64,000 bases of DNA from an uncultured Aquimarina sp. (GCA_947503835.1 CANNFM010000008.1:124001-188000), one strand, 5' to 3'. Counted from the stretch's first letter, positions 33,907 through 43,501 are shown. Notes: generated by a model not told the origin, from the letters alone. A program made the numbers and translations.

Positions 33907-35994
33907 TTAATAATTTTGTGATTTATTAATTATGTAGTGAATAAAAAATAATTGTAAAAATCCTTTCAGATCATCTTGAAAAAAGTGGTTGTCCAAGTAT
34001 TCATCATAATCATCAACAAGTTTATACATTATAACTTCCAATGTATCCTTTGAAATCTTGCCTTTTACATCAAGAATTTGATTATCAATATCATATTCGT
34101 GTTTTATGTAAAACCCTTTCTGATCGCTTAAAAAATTTACCAAATCATGAACATCAATATTAGTCTCAAAACTGAGTCTTATTCCTGTTTCTATTTTGTC
34201 GTTGTTTCCAATATCTTGTAAATTGTCTAAGGGAAAGTACTTAATTATAATATCAGAAAATTTTGCCTGTGATCGGATATACTTTTCCGAATCTTCTTCT
34301 CTAAACTCAAGCTGTTCAATTATCCTCTCTTTAGTATATCCTCTTTTAGAAACATCTCGGTTAATTTTCCAGTGATATCTTAGGTTTTCATCCGGAGCTA
34401 CAAAAACTTTTAAGTCAAAAAGATCTCTTTTTGCAGAAATATAAAATGGGTGTAGCCCTTCAAAAACAACAATTTTTTTTGGATATACCTTTATTGGGTC
34501 TGTAAATTTACCTGTATCATGATCATAGTGTCTTCTGAAGATCTTTCCTCCAATTTTTAAACGCTTTAAGTATTTAATTTCTTCGTGCAAATGATTTGCT
34601 TTAGGGGATAAATGTGTAAATTCTTTCCAATTATCATCTCCTCTTTCCCACCTATGCATATCGTCCCCTCTAATTATTGAAATATTATAGATCCCGAAGA
34701 CATCCTGTAGTAATTTTGTAAGTGTAGATTTACCTACACCAGAGTCTCCTCCAATTCCAATTATAAATGGTAAGTTTTTAATTTTCCTGTTACTATTTTT
34801 CTTGATTCCAGACCTATAAATCCAATATACATTTAAGATTAATACAGTTTGTAGAACAGTAAAAACGAAGTTAACCACAAAATTAGCGTCTATATTATAT
34901 GAGCTTAAAATATCGAATAAAACCCAACCTTCTTTCTGGAACAGAAATGATGTTCCTATATCGGATTCCGGAATCACCAAAAAGTACAAAATAAAAGCAC
35001 CCTGTAATAAAAATAAAGGGAAAAAGGATAAGTTTTGTTCTTTAATATTGAAGTATATAAAAAATGGAATAATCCAAAAATACCATCCTACCTTTGGAGG
35101 AATAAAAATTAAAAGCATTGAAAACGAAAATCCGACAAAAAGTAAAAACAAATCTTTACTTACTAACCTAAACCTAATAAATTTTGCTAGCAGCACAATA
35201 TAAATTGCTGGAATGATATAATAATAATTACTTAATAATGAGTAACTCACACCCCATATCTTATTTTGCTCGTTATTATTATATACCATTTCTAAAAACT
35301 CATTACTGGATAAATAAGGTATATTCAGGCTCATAAATGTAGTGACCACTACACCCAAAAAAGTCAAGGATTTTAAAATTTGCTTTTGATCATTCGTTTT
35401 TAATACATAAAACATACAAAAAGGCAGAGCTAAAACTAAATTGGTTTTTGTTGCCAGTCCTAATCCAAAAATAATAGCAGAAAAAAGATACTTTCTTTTA
35501 AACATGAAATAAAATGATGCTATTAAGAACATTATTGGAATTGCATCTAATTGACCATGTATATAGGTTATGTATATCAAAACAGGAGAAAACCAATAAT
35601 ACAATAGCACCTTGTTTTCTCTCCCTTTTAACAATTTACACAATAATATAAGGATAAAAATGTCGGCAATAAGCAATGGTATTCTAAAAAAAAGTGGAGA
35701 CATATCTGACAAATATCCTCCTGGAAAACTTAGAATATAAAGCATTAATGGAGGGTACGGAAAAGCATCAGAAACTCCTGTTTCAAGATAAAAAGCATAA
35801 GGGTTGTTAAATCCAGAGTTAATAAAATATTGTACAAAGGGTATGAATTTGGTTCTTAAAAAATCTCCCGCAAACAAAAAAGAAAGGATTAATTTAAACG
35901 CCAATCCGACTAAGAAAAATCTATTCTTAAATATTATCAATTCGGACAGATAACTTTTATAACCCGCAATTCTATTCTTCTTTACTTCGTCCAT
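33907..35994 (-). CDS. Fusion: GT-C membrane glycosyltransferase + uridine-kinase-like domain
   Basis: A 695-residue protein with two parts. Residues about 25-395 are polytopic with GT-C features: SDAFPYPPLMLYILSFPGGY in the first loop and ATKTNLVLALPF. Residues about 410-695 form a soluble P-loop kinase with Walker A GGDSGVGKS (about 415-423), the DDMHRW substrate loop, FRRHYDHDTGKF and VFEGLHPFY, the pattern of uridine kinase/phosphoribulokinase proteins. There is no stop or frameshift between them. I infer that the kinase supplies or phosphorylates a substrate of the membrane enzyme on the cytoplasmic side. It overlaps the GDPD-like gene by 13 bp. Confidence 0.8.
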   Translation of the reverse strand: MDEVKKNRIAGYKSYLSELIIFKNRFFLVGLAFKLILSFLFAGDFLRTKFIPFVQYFINSGFNNPYAFYLETGVSDAFPYPPLMLYILSFPGGYLSDMSPLFFRIPLLIADIFILILLCKLLKGRENKVLLYYWFSPVLIYITYIHGQLDAIPIMFLIASFYFMFKRKYLFSAIIFGLGLATKTNLVLALPFCMFYVLKTNDQKQILKSLTFLGVVVTTFMSLNIPYLSSNEFLEMVYNNNEQNKIWGVSYSLLSNYYYIIPAIYIVLLAKFIRFRLVSKDLFLLFVGFSFSMLLIFIPPKVGWYFWIIPFFIYFNIKEQNLSFFPLFLLQGAFILYFLVIPESDIGTSFLFQKEGWVLFDILSSYNIDANFVVNFVFTVLQTVLILNVYWIYRSGIKKNSNRKIKNLPFIIGIGGDSGVGKSTLTKLLQDVFGIYNISIIRGDDMHRWERGDDNWKEFTHLSPKANHLHEEIKYLKRLKIGGKIFRRHYDHDTGKFTDPIKVYPKKIVVFEGLHPFYISAKRDLFDLKVFVAPDENLRYHWKINRDVSKRGYTKERIIEQLEFREEDSEKYIRSQAKFSDIIIKYFPLDNLQDIGNNDKIETGIRLSFETNIDVHDLVNFLSDQKGFYIKHEYDIDNQILDVKGKISKDTLEVIMYKLVDDYDEYLDNHFFQDDLKGFLQLFFIHYIINKSQNY

Positions 35995-36575
35995 CTAGAA
36001 AAATTATAATGTTTGGTGCATATCGCATCAAAAGCGATATTGTTTATAGCTAGATATTCTTTATAGAAGTCGATGTCATCATTTCGGCCTTGTAACTCCG
36101 GAGAAACAAGACATAGTTTATAGTTCATATCCTTTAGTTCACAAAATAAATCATAATCTAAAGGTAGTTCTGTAAAACAATCCACCCAAACCCAATCCAC
36201 CAAACCTTTCATTTTTCGAATTGTGTCCATTCCTTCGAACTCAGAAAAACGAATAGCTATGTTATTCTCGCCTTGTTTGGATAGCGAATAAATCATAGGA
36301 AATGAAGAGTCAAGAAAGAAGTACTTTTTTATGTTATACTTTTTTATTAATTCCAAAACCTTATGCTCAATTCTTTCGCTTTTGATGTTTAAAATCATCA
36401 AACCGTGATTATAATTCTTAAGATACTCTTCAAAGCATTCTCCTTCGATAAATGGATCGTGTGCAATATGTATCCCTCCATTATTTCTATCTCTCAAGTC
36501 AATTTCTACGCCGTACTCTTTTGGAAGTTTTTGAAGTTCATCAATAGTATTAATTCTATGGGCAATTAGCTTCAT
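35982..36575 (-). CDS. Glycerophosphodiester phosphodiesterase/PI-PLC-like protein
   Basis: A 197-residue single-domain protein. The TIM-barrel phosphodiesterase signature is visible: MKLIAHRIN (His5), GVEIDLRDR (Glu/Asp metal ligands) and HIAHDPF (second His). It is shorter than typical GDPD enzymes (about 240-300) and lacks a signal peptide, so it is cytoplasmic. In polysaccharide loci such proteins may act on phosphodiester-linked substituents. It lies 1 bp after the GT2 gene and overlaps the fusion gene by 13 bp, suggesting joint function. Confidence 0.72.
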   Translation of the reverse strand: MKLIAHRINTIDELQKLPKEYGVEIDLRDRNNGGIHIAHDPFIEGECFEEYLKNYNHGLMILNIKSERIEHKVLELIKKYNIKKYFFLDSSFPMIYSLSKQGENNIAIRFSEFEGMDTIRKMKGLVDWVWVDCFTELPLDYDLFCELKDMNYKLCLVSPELQGRNDDIDFYKEYLAINNIAFDAICTKHYNFSRWTK

Positions 36576-37274
36576 CTATCTTAAGCTTTTCTTTAATTTC
36601 TTACTAAAATCCAATGTTCTTTTTATAAACTTCTTTTTAGCTTTAAATCCTGTATTCCAGCTAGAAGTACCATGTATTCTTTCCGGAAACAACACCTTAA
36701 ATCTAATCAGTTTTATCTTCTGTTTTCTTGCTAAATATAGTGCGTACAAATCAAGAGAGAAATCAAAGGGTGGGTTTTGCCAGCTTTCGAAAAAACTTCT
36801 GTGAAAAATATTAGGTTGGGCATTAATGTCCCATAATTTTTTACCTAAATAAACGCTTTCAAAAAAACTCATCCCCATTGTAAAAAATTGATCGAAAAAA
36901 GGTCTTCTTTTTCTATCCCCCTTTACATATACAATTTCTTCATCCAAATTTTCGACAATATTTAAAGCTTTAATCACATCTTGGGGATCAGTTTGCATAT
37001 CGGCATGAGTCCATCCTACATAGGTTCCTATTGCTTCTTTTAAACCTGATAAAATACCAAAACCATATCCTTGATTTTTCTCTACTTTTACAAATCTTGC
37101 AAATGTGTATTTTGGCAATAACTCATTAATTACTTCTTCAGAGTTATCTGTAGATCCATTATCTACTAGCAGAACTTCTATGTCACTTCTATCAATAACA
37201 TCACTGAATCTGGAAAAAATAAGAGGTATGTTTTTACTCTCATTATAGCATGGTATAACAATAGATAACTTCAT
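36576..37274 (-). CDS. Glycosyltransferase family 2
   Basis: A 232-residue GT-A enzyme: LSIVIPCYNESKNIPLIFSR, then LLVDNGSTDNSEEVI and the DXD-like ADMQTDP in THADMQTDPQDV. The pattern fits DPM1/GtrB-type transferases that make polyprenyl-phosphate sugars. It lacks the C-terminal membrane pair of GtrB. The neighbouring GtrA-type flippase supports formation of a polyprenyl-phosphate sugar used by the GT-C enzymes downstream. Confidence 0.88.
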   Translation of the reverse strand: MKLSIVIPCYNESKNIPLIFSRFSDVIDRSDIEVLLVDNGSTDNSEEVINELLPKYTFARFVKVEKNQGYGFGILSGLKEAIGTYVGWTHADMQTDPQDVIKALNIVENLDEEIVYVKGDRKRRPFFDQFFTMGMSFFESVYLGKKLWDINAQPNIFHRSFFESWQNPPFDFSLDLYALYLARKQKIKLIRFKVLFPERIHGTSSWNTGFKAKKKFIKRTLDFSKKLKKSLR

Positions 37275-37280
37275 TTTTAT

Positions 37281-37661
37281 TTATTTTTTAAATACCCAAA
37301 ATTTTTGCCCTATAAAATTCAGTATTGTACTTGTTCCTGTAGCACATAAAAAAGCAAAGATAACGCTATAAAACATGTCCAAAACCAAATTATTTACAAC
37401 CACATTGACGCCCAAAGTTATTCCGTAAAGAAAAAAAAACTTCAAAAGTTGTACGGTAGAATATTTTTTTTCCTCAAACGTCCAAAACTTATTTAATAGA
37501 TACGCCACTATGGTTCCTGTAAAAAAGGAAAAACCTTTTGATAAACTATAACCAAAATTTTCTTTCAACAATAAATAAACTAATAAATCCACCGCGACAG
37601 CAACAATACCAGTACCAATAAACCTAAGTATTTGCTTTTTTGTCTCTGGAGTTATTTCCAT
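37281..37661 (-). CDS. GtrA family membrane protein
   Basis: A 126-residue protein with four membrane helices and the GtrA pattern: ILRFIGTGIVAVAVDLLVYL at the N-terminus, then LLNKFWTFEEKK and FIGQKFWVF at the end. GtrA proteins are thought to flip polyprenyl-phosphate sugars across the inner membrane. Together with the GT2 gene (6 bp) and the two GT-C proteins it makes a complete GtrA/B/C-like glycosylation unit. It overlaps the tandem nucleotidyltransferase gene by 10 bp. Confidence 0.9.
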   Translation of the reverse strand: MEITPETKKQILRFIGTGIVAVAVDLLVYLLLKENFGYSLSKGFSFFTGTIVAYLLNKFWTFEEKKYSTVQLLKFFFLYGITLGVNVVVNNLVLDMFYSVIFAFLCATGTSTILNFIGQKFWVFKK

Positions 37662-39298
37662 TCTTGTTGAAAATTAGTGAATTCTTGTTTTAAATCGTTA
37701 ATTTTTTCTATGTTGACAGTAAAATCTTTTTCTAATGAATAAGGGTGCCAATCTACTTTATGAAAGAAACTTTGCCAATATTTATAAGTTAAATAGTCAT
37801 TTGGTGTTCCCCATCCTATATAATGATCTATCTCAAATACCTTTACTTTAAGCCCCATATTTACCAATTCATTCACGCAACTATCCACATAAAACTCGCC
37901 ATTTACTCTTACATCATTTTGATACATGCGCTGCAAGGCTTCTTTAAAATATTTTACTTTTCTAAAATAAAACGTACCTACAATTGCATGGTCTTTTTTA
38001 GGATTATCACTGATTGCTTTTTTAACACTTACTCCTGTTATATTATCGTTCTCCTCAGTTTTGATCCAACCATACATCTCAGGGTTTCTCTCGCTTGATG
38101 GGTGATTTGTGAATGACCAAATTATTGCATCAACATCATGATCATTTAATAATTCTGAATATTTCTCTTCATTCCACAACATACCATTATCACAAGCGGC
38201 AATTAATAGTGATGCATTTTCATCCTCTCCTTCCAAACCTAATTCACATGTACAAGCTTGGCCCTCGGTTAACTCATCGATTGTTATTATTTTACTATCT
38301 GGATATACTTTTCTTATACTGCTCTCTAATGGATAATTTTGTAAATGTTTTTCTAGGCATACAAATATGTTTCTTGTTGCACTTGGTAAATAGTTAGCAG
38401 CTTGAATGATCATTGGCTTTCCGCTAACTTCTATTAAAGGTTTTGGGTCTTTAAATCCAACTTTAGAAAAACGGCTTCCGGCTCCAGCGAGAGGTATTAA
38501 ATTGATGCTATTATTTTGAACGTTATTGTTAGATTTGGTTTCACAAATAGCTTTAAAATAGTTAGAAAAACCATTATACTCTTCTACATCTTGGGGCGTA
38601 CCCCATTGTAGCATATGTTGCACGTCATAGATTGAAACACTGAGTTTGTCTTCAACCAAAAGATTATATACTAAACTAACATAGTATTCTCCATTAAGGT
38701 TAATATCTCTGTCTATTAGATTTTTAAAGTATTTTTTTACATAACTTCCTTTTTTGAAATAATAGGTCCCCATAGAAGCATACTCTTCCATGCGATTATC
38801 TGTAAAAGGTTCCTTTTCCTTTATTTCCAGCATCCATTGTTTCTCATCCCTCATAAAAGCATAATTCGTGGTCCCTAACATATGCGGATGGAATCCCCTA
38901 TAAGATGGAACTGCGCCATCGGCATTTCTATTTCTGGTATGATTCAAGAAATCTTTATAATCCCAATAACATGAAAAATCACAATAATTAACAATGATTT
39001 CCTCTTCTTCTGGAATTAGTTCTTCAATGTATTGAACTGCGTATACAGGGCCTTTTTTATGTGGTGGAATTTCAATAATCTCACTTTTGGGAGCAATTCT
39101 TTTTAAAACCTTCTTCATGTTCGTCTCCTTAAGGTGTTTACTATTGCATATGAAAATGAAATCTTCTTCTCCCCGAAACATATTAACAACATGTTCAATT
39201 ATTGGTTTTCCATCTATTTCAATTAACGGCTTAGGGTCTTTATAACCTGCTTTAACAAAGCGATTCCCCATTCCAGACATTGGTATGATTATTTTCAT
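37652..39298 (-). CDS. Tandem-duplicated sugar nucleotidyltransferase
   Basis: A 548-residue protein with two consecutive nucleotidyltransferase domains. Domain 1 (1-245) begins KIIIPMSGMGNRFVKAGYKD and has KPLIEIDGKPIIEHV. Domain 2 (about 263-510) begins NLIPLAGAGSRFSKVGFKD with KPLIEVSGKPMI. They also share the endings W-G-T-P (LQWGTPQDVEEY, IGWGTPNDYLTY). Domain 1 has CDFS and domain 2 CDNG at the metal site. Both could be active on different sugars; products are unknown. The duplication is internal and in frame. Confidence 0.85.
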   Translation of the reverse strand: MKIIIPMSGMGNRFVKAGYKDPKPLIEIDGKPIIEHVVNMFRGEEDFIFICNSKHLKETNMKKVLKRIAPKSEIIEIPPHKKGPVYAVQYIEELIPEEEEIIVNYCDFSCYWDYKDFLNHTRNRNADGAVPSYRGFHPHMLGTTNYAFMRDEKQWMLEIKEKEPFTDNRMEEYASMGTYYFKKGSYVKKYFKNLIDRDINLNGEYYVSLVYNLLVEDKLSVSIYDVQHMLQWGTPQDVEEYNGFSNYFKAICETKSNNNVQNNSINLIPLAGAGSRFSKVGFKDPKPLIEVSGKPMIIQAANYLPSATRNIFVCLEKHLQNYPLESSIRKVYPDSKIITIDELTEGQACTCELGLEGEDENASLLIAACDNGMLWNEEKYSELLNDHDVDAIIWSFTNHPSSERNPEMYGWIKTEENDNITGVSVKKAISDNPKKDHAIVGTFYFRKVKYFKEALQRMYQNDVRVNGEFYVDSCVNELVNMGLKVKVFEIDHYIGWGTPNDYLTYKYWQSFFHKVDWHPYSLEKDFTVNIEKINDLKQEFTNFQQEWK

Positions 39299-39449
39299 TT
39301 TATTACAAGATGGTTAAAGTTATTGATATTATAAACTCTTATCTATAATTTGTTTCTTACTAGCTGGATGAATAATCAAATCTTAAAAGTAATCGCTAAA
39401 GACATCTGTTAAACTATTCACCATACTTTGTCATAATTTGTTTATTTTT

Positions 39450-40520
39450 TTAGATGTTTTGTCTATATTTTTCTGCTTCCCAATTTCCTAAATAACTTAT
39501 TTCTTCGTCTTCTAAATAAGCTACGTCATCTTTAAGAGCGTTCAAAATCAACAAATTGTTTTTAAAAACATCTTCAATCATTTTTGCCTTTTTCAGATCT
39601 GTGGCAATGATATATAATAAGTCTTTATATATAATTAGTTTAGGTAGTTCAAAATACTTGCTTTGATAATTTTTTATAATTTCCTTATCCAAAGTATTTA
39701 ATTCTAATATGGTGTATCCACAAAATACATATCCATCTGGAGAAAAAGGTTTGTCAATAGGAAGATTCTTCCTTTCTTTAAGAATATCATGAATTATACT
39801 ATCTTCAGACAAATAACACATTGAATCCTGGTTAAAATATTTATTAAAGTATTTAGATATTTTAGTTGTATTGCGATATTTAGAAAAGTCAATTCCAGCT
39901 AAATTTTCTGCCTTTATTACTATTTTTTCTGTTATATCCTCAATATCCTCAAATGTATCAGAACTAATAATTAATCCATGATTCTGCAAAAAAATGACAT
40001 TTGGTAACTTGTTATAGGATAATTTATATAACTCTAATTGTTCTCTTAATTCATTTGCCAATTCAATCCCTGGTGTTTTATATGGCACACAAAGTGCATT
40101 TTGATCTATTTGTCTAACTTCTTTAATCCAATTCTTATGAGAAGAAAAAATATTAACAGAAATTGCATGTACATGTAATGTATACTTATATAGCAGAGCG
40201 TGCAAAATTGTCTCTATTGAAGGTCTATCTCCTTCAATAATTTTTGATTCCTCTATTTTAATTGCAGCTTTAGCATCCTTTTCTTTTTTCTTCTCTATTA
40301 TGGAAATACTAGGATCATCCAAAATTGAAACGACCTTATCTACATCTACAACTGCATATCCTTTTTGAGTTGTAACTTCTGACAACAGATACCCTGAAGC
40401 TTTGATGTACATTTTATTGCCATCATATTTTACAGAAGTGTTTCCCCCGCCCGCTTGAACCAAATCAAAACGTTCACCGGCATATTTTGACATGATCACA
40501 AATTCTTCTAGTGGTTTCAT
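39450..40520 (-). CDS. Class II aldolase/adducin family protein
   Basis: A 356-residue protein. The N-terminal 220 residues form the Aldolase_II fold: QAGGGNTSVKYDG near residue 25, KASGYLLSEV, metal ligands HVHAISV and third His in FLQNHGLIIS. The C-terminal 130 residues are an extra segment I do not recognise. Family members cleave or epimerise sugar phosphates with zinc. In this locus it could build an unusual sugar or sugar acid with the HAD and LhgO-like neighbours; it overlaps the HAD gene by 4 bp. Confidence 0.82.
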   Translation of the reverse strand: MKPLEEFVIMSKYAGERFDLVQAGGGNTSVKYDGNKMYIKASGYLLSEVTTQKGYAVVDVDKVVSILDDPSISIIEKKKEKDAKAAIKIEESKIIEGDRPSIETILHALLYKYTLHVHAISVNIFSSHKNWIKEVRQIDQNALCVPYKTPGIELANELREQLELYKLSYNKLPNVIFLQNHGLIISSDTFEDIEDITEKIVIKAENLAGIDFSKYRNTTKISKYFNKYFNQDSMCYLSEDSIIHDILKERKNLPIDKPFSPDGYVFCGYTILELNTLDKEIIKNYQSKYFELPKLIIYKDLLYIIATDLKKAKMIEDVFKNNLLILNALKDDVAYLEDEEISYLGNWEAEKYRQNI

Positions 40521-41200
40521 TTAAAAACTTCAATTTGATTAAACTTTGTATACTGCCGAACATTTGATAACTGTATCTTTTTGCTATCATCACTTAGCCA
40601 TATACTGGGTATTCCAACATTATTAGCTCCAACAATATCTTTTTCCCAACTATCTCCAATCATTACGGTTTCGGTTCTATTACAATCTAGCTTTTTCATA
40701 GCGGTAAAAAACATAAGAGGATGTGGTTTTTCTATCCCCACTTCTTCACTAGTAACCAAAAAATCAATATGCTTAGACAAGCCTAGTTTTTCAATCTTTC
40801 GATATTGAATATGTGCCGTCAAATCGGTTAAAATGCATATTTTACCCCCTTTCTTTTTATACTGCTCCAGGATTTCATATACATCATCAAAAAGAGTGAT
40901 TTGATTTAAAAAAGTGTCCCAATAAAAATTGTAATATTTTAATGTGTAAGGCAGGCTATTTATCTCATATAATTCTAATAGCTTTTGAATATATAATAAC
41001 CTATTATGAGATGCCGCTCTATTTGGTAACTCTAAATGCGTTTTCTTTCTTGCAATCAGAAAGGTTGTTTTTACTTGCTCAAAATCAATACTAAATTCTT
41101 TTGAAAACTGACTTAAAAGAAAAAATAGTGCTTTTTGATGAGCACTGTCATACTCATACAGTGTGTTATCTAAATCTAATATTAGGTTTTTAAATTTCAT
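40517..41200 (-). CDS. HAD family hydrolase
   Basis: A 227-residue HAD phosphatase: motif I ILDLDNTLYEY, motif II Thr in CILTDLTAH, Lys in VGIEKPHP, and motif IV MIGDSWEKDIVGA. It resembles YjjG/PGPase-like enzymes with a helical cap. It probably dephosphorylates a sugar phosphate. It overlaps both neighbours (4 bp with the aldolase, 11 bp with the LhgO-like gene), a strong sign of a joint pathway. Confidence 0.88.
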   Translation of the reverse strand: MKFKNLILDLDNTLYEYDSAHQKALFFLLSQFSKEFSIDFEQVKTTFLIARKKTHLELPNRAASHNRLLYIQKLLELYEINSLPYTLKYYNFYWDTFLNQITLFDDVYEILEQYKKKGGKICILTDLTAHIQYRKIEKLGLSKHIDFLVTSEEVGIEKPHPLMFFTAMKKLDCNRTETVMIGDSWEKDIVGANNVGIPSIWLSDDSKKIQLSNVRQYTKFNQIEVFK

Positions 41201-42401
41201 TCAAACTTTTTTTATGCAAAACCATCGAAGAAATTTCTTTGCCAATATTTAATGATGATGTTGCTGCTGGTGAAGGAGCATTCACTACATGCACTGCAGT
41301 TTTAGTTTGTTCAATTAAAAAATCATCTACTAAATTACCTTTTCTATCACATAATTGAGCTCTAACTCCAGCTTCTCCAACTATTAGGTCATCTTCCCTA
41401 ATTTGGGGAATTAATTTTTGCAATGATTTGACAAAAGCTTTTTTTGAAAAAGATCGATACATTTCGTAAGCTCCAATTTTCCAGTACTTTAATGCCACCT
41501 TGATAAAGCCAAGGTAAGAAATACTCTCTAAAAACTCCATTAAATCTATATCAGACTTTGAATATCCCTCTCTTTTAAAAGCAAGTACTGCATTAGGGCC
41601 AGCGTCTACTTTTCCATTTATCCTTCTTGTAAAATGGACTCCCAAAAAGGGAAAATTCGGATCTGGAACAGGGTAAATAAGATTGTTTACTAATTTAGCT
41701 TTTTCGTCCTTTAACAAATAATATTCTCCTCTAAAAGGTATGATTTTGGCATTTAAATCAACGCCATCCATCTTTGCAATTTTATCTGAATATAGCCCTG
41801 CACAATTCACCAAAAACTTTGTAGAAACAGTTTGGTTATTGGTAATTATAGTATCGCCTTCTTTTTTCTTTTTTATGGCTGTCACTTTTTTATTAAAAAA
41901 AAAGTCTACTCCATTTTCTTTACTTATTTCAAAAAGCCTTTCCGATACTTTTTTGTAATCTACTATCCCGGCTTGTGGAACAAAAATACCTTTTGTTCCC
42001 TGCACATGGGGTTCTTTTTCTTTAAGTTCCTTTTCGTTTAAAATCTTTAAACCTTTGAGGCCATTTTGAGTTCCTCTATCATAAATGTCTTGTAGTTTTT
42101 TTTCTTCATTGCTGTCTGTTGCAACAATAATTTTCCCACAAATTTCATGATAAATATCTTGCGCTTTACAAAACGCTAAAAGGAGATCATATCCTTTTTT
42201 ACAGTTTATTGATTTTTCACTTCCCGGTTTATAATAAATACCAGAATGAATTACACCACTATTATGTCCTGTTTGGTGTGATGCGATTGTACCTTCTTTT
42301 TCTAAAACGGCTATTTTAAGTCCTGGTGACTCTTTGGACAAATTATAAGCTACTGAAAGCCCTACAATGCCCGAACCAACAATGGTAACATCATATTTCA
42401 T
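41190..42401 (-). CDS. L-2-hydroxyglutarate oxidase-like FAD enzyme
   Basis: A 403-residue DAAO-superfamily oxidase: FAD-binding VTIVGSGIVGLSVAYNLSK, then HQTGHNSGVIHSGIYY and VGEAGVRAQLCDRKGNLVDD, which follow L-2-hydroxyglutarate oxidase (LhgO). In a polysaccharide locus a catabolic LhgO would be out of place; it may oxidise a hydroxy-acid intermediate or substituent. Substrate cannot be read from sequence. It overlaps the HAD gene by 11 bp and lies 2 bp after the aminotransferase gene. Confidence 0.82.
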   Translation of the reverse strand: MKYDVTIVGSGIVGLSVAYNLSKESPGLKIAVLEKEGTIASHQTGHNSGVIHSGIYYKPGSEKSINCKKGYDLLLAFCKAQDIYHEICGKIIVATDSNEEKKLQDIYDRGTQNGLKGLKILNEKELKEKEPHVQGTKGIFVPQAGIVDYKKVSERLFEISKENGVDFFFNKKVTAIKKKKEGDTIITNNQTVSTKFLVNCAGLYSDKIAKMDGVDLNAKIIPFRGEYYLLKDEKAKLVNNLIYPVPDPNFPFLGVHFTRRINGKVDAGPNAVLAFKREGYSKSDIDLMEFLESISYLGFIKVALKYWKIGAYEMYRSFSKKAFVKSLQKLIPQIREDDLIVGEAGVRAQLCDRKGNLVDDFLIEQTKTAVHVVNAPSPAATSSLNIGKEISSMVLHKKSLNEI

Positions 42402-42403
42402 CT

Positions 42404-43501
42404 CTATGAAAAAAAGTTTTTGATAGCTTCAACTACTTTTTTAGCATCCTCTGTAGTAAGATGTTCGCCAATTGGCAAACTCAAAAGCAAATGGTCTGTA
42501 TTATTGGCATTAAAGTCTGCCTGCGCTTTCCCTATATAGTCATATGCTTTAAGCTTTGGTAAAGCTATTGGGTAATGGATTCCGGTCTGGATATTTTGTT
42601 CTGATAAATATGATTTTAATTCCTCTCTTCTATCCGTCCTGATCACAAATAAATGATATACCTGTCTTGCCCATTCTGATCGTTTAGGAAGTGTTATCTG
42701 TCTAACATCTTTTAAGTTCTCGATATATAAATCGGCTATTTTTATGCGTTGATTTGTCCACTCTTCTAAATGCTTCAGTTTTACATTTAATATAGCTGCC
42801 TGTAAATTATCTAATCGACTATTTCTACCCTCAAAAACATGATTATACTTTTCTATTCTTCCGTGATTAGCAATCATTTTACATTTGATTGCTAATTCTT
42901 CATTATTCGTTACAATTGCGCCCGCATCTCCATAAGCCCCGAGGTTCTTTCCTGGATAAAAGCTAAAAGTTCCTATATCTCCAATTGCACCTATTCTTTT
43001 TCCGTTATACTCTGCTCCATGAGCTTGTGCACAATCTTCTAATATTTTTAGATCATGCTCTTTGGCAATTTCTGTAAGCGCACCCATATCGCATGGATGA
43101 CCATAAAGATGAACGGCAATAATTGCTTTTGTTTTTTCGGTAATTACCTCCTTCAAGCTTTGGATAGAAATGGTATAATTCTCAAGATTGCAATCACAGA
43201 AAACCACTTTATGCCCAGATCTTGTTACTGCTTCTGAACTCGCGATAAAACTATTTGCCGGAACAATAATTTCTGAATTAGGGGGAAGCTCAAGCGCTTC
43301 GATAGCTATTTCTATTGCATCTGTCCCATTAGCTACTCCTATGCAGTGTTCTGCATTTTGAAAAGAAGCAAAGTTTTTTTCAAGCTTTTTTATTTCTTCT
43401 CCACCAATAAAAGCTGAACTTGAAATGATACTTTGGATAGCAGCATCTATATCATTTTTAATGGTTTTATACTGATGTTGTAAATCAAGAAATTTTATCA
43501 T
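42404..43501 (-). CDS. DegT/DnrJ/EryC1-type sugar aminotransferase (WbpE-like)
   Basis: A PLP-dependent sugar aminotransferase of about 365 residues from ATG 43501 (MIKFLDLQHQYKTIK). An open GTG at 43543 is less likely. Motifs: AHLYGHPCDM, EDCAQAHGAEYNGK and the PLP lysine in FSFYPGKNLGAYGDAGA. With the Gfo/Idh/MocA and acyltransferase genes upstream it gives the WbpB-WbpE-WbpD order of 3-amino-3-deoxy sugar synthesis (UDP-GlcNAc3NAcA type). A dTDP-3-amino sugar is also possible. Confidence 0.9.
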   Translation of the reverse strand: MIKFLDLQHQYKTIKNDIDAAIQSIISSSAFIGGEEIKKLEKNFASFQNAEHCIGVANGTDAIEIAIEALELPPNSEIIVPANSFIASSEAVTRSGHKVVFCDCNLENYTISIQSLKEVITEKTKAIIAVHLYGHPCDMGALTEIAKEHDLKILEDCAQAHGAEYNGKRIGAIGDIGTFSFYPGKNLGAYGDAGAIVTNNEELAIKCKMIANHGRIEKYNHVFEGRNSRLDNLQAAILNVKLKHLEEWTNQRIKIADLYIENLKDVRQITLPKRSEWARQVYHLFVIRTDRREELKSYLSEQNIQTGIHYPIALPKLKAYDYIGKAQADFNANNTDHLLLSLPIGEHLTTEDAKKVVEAIKNFFS

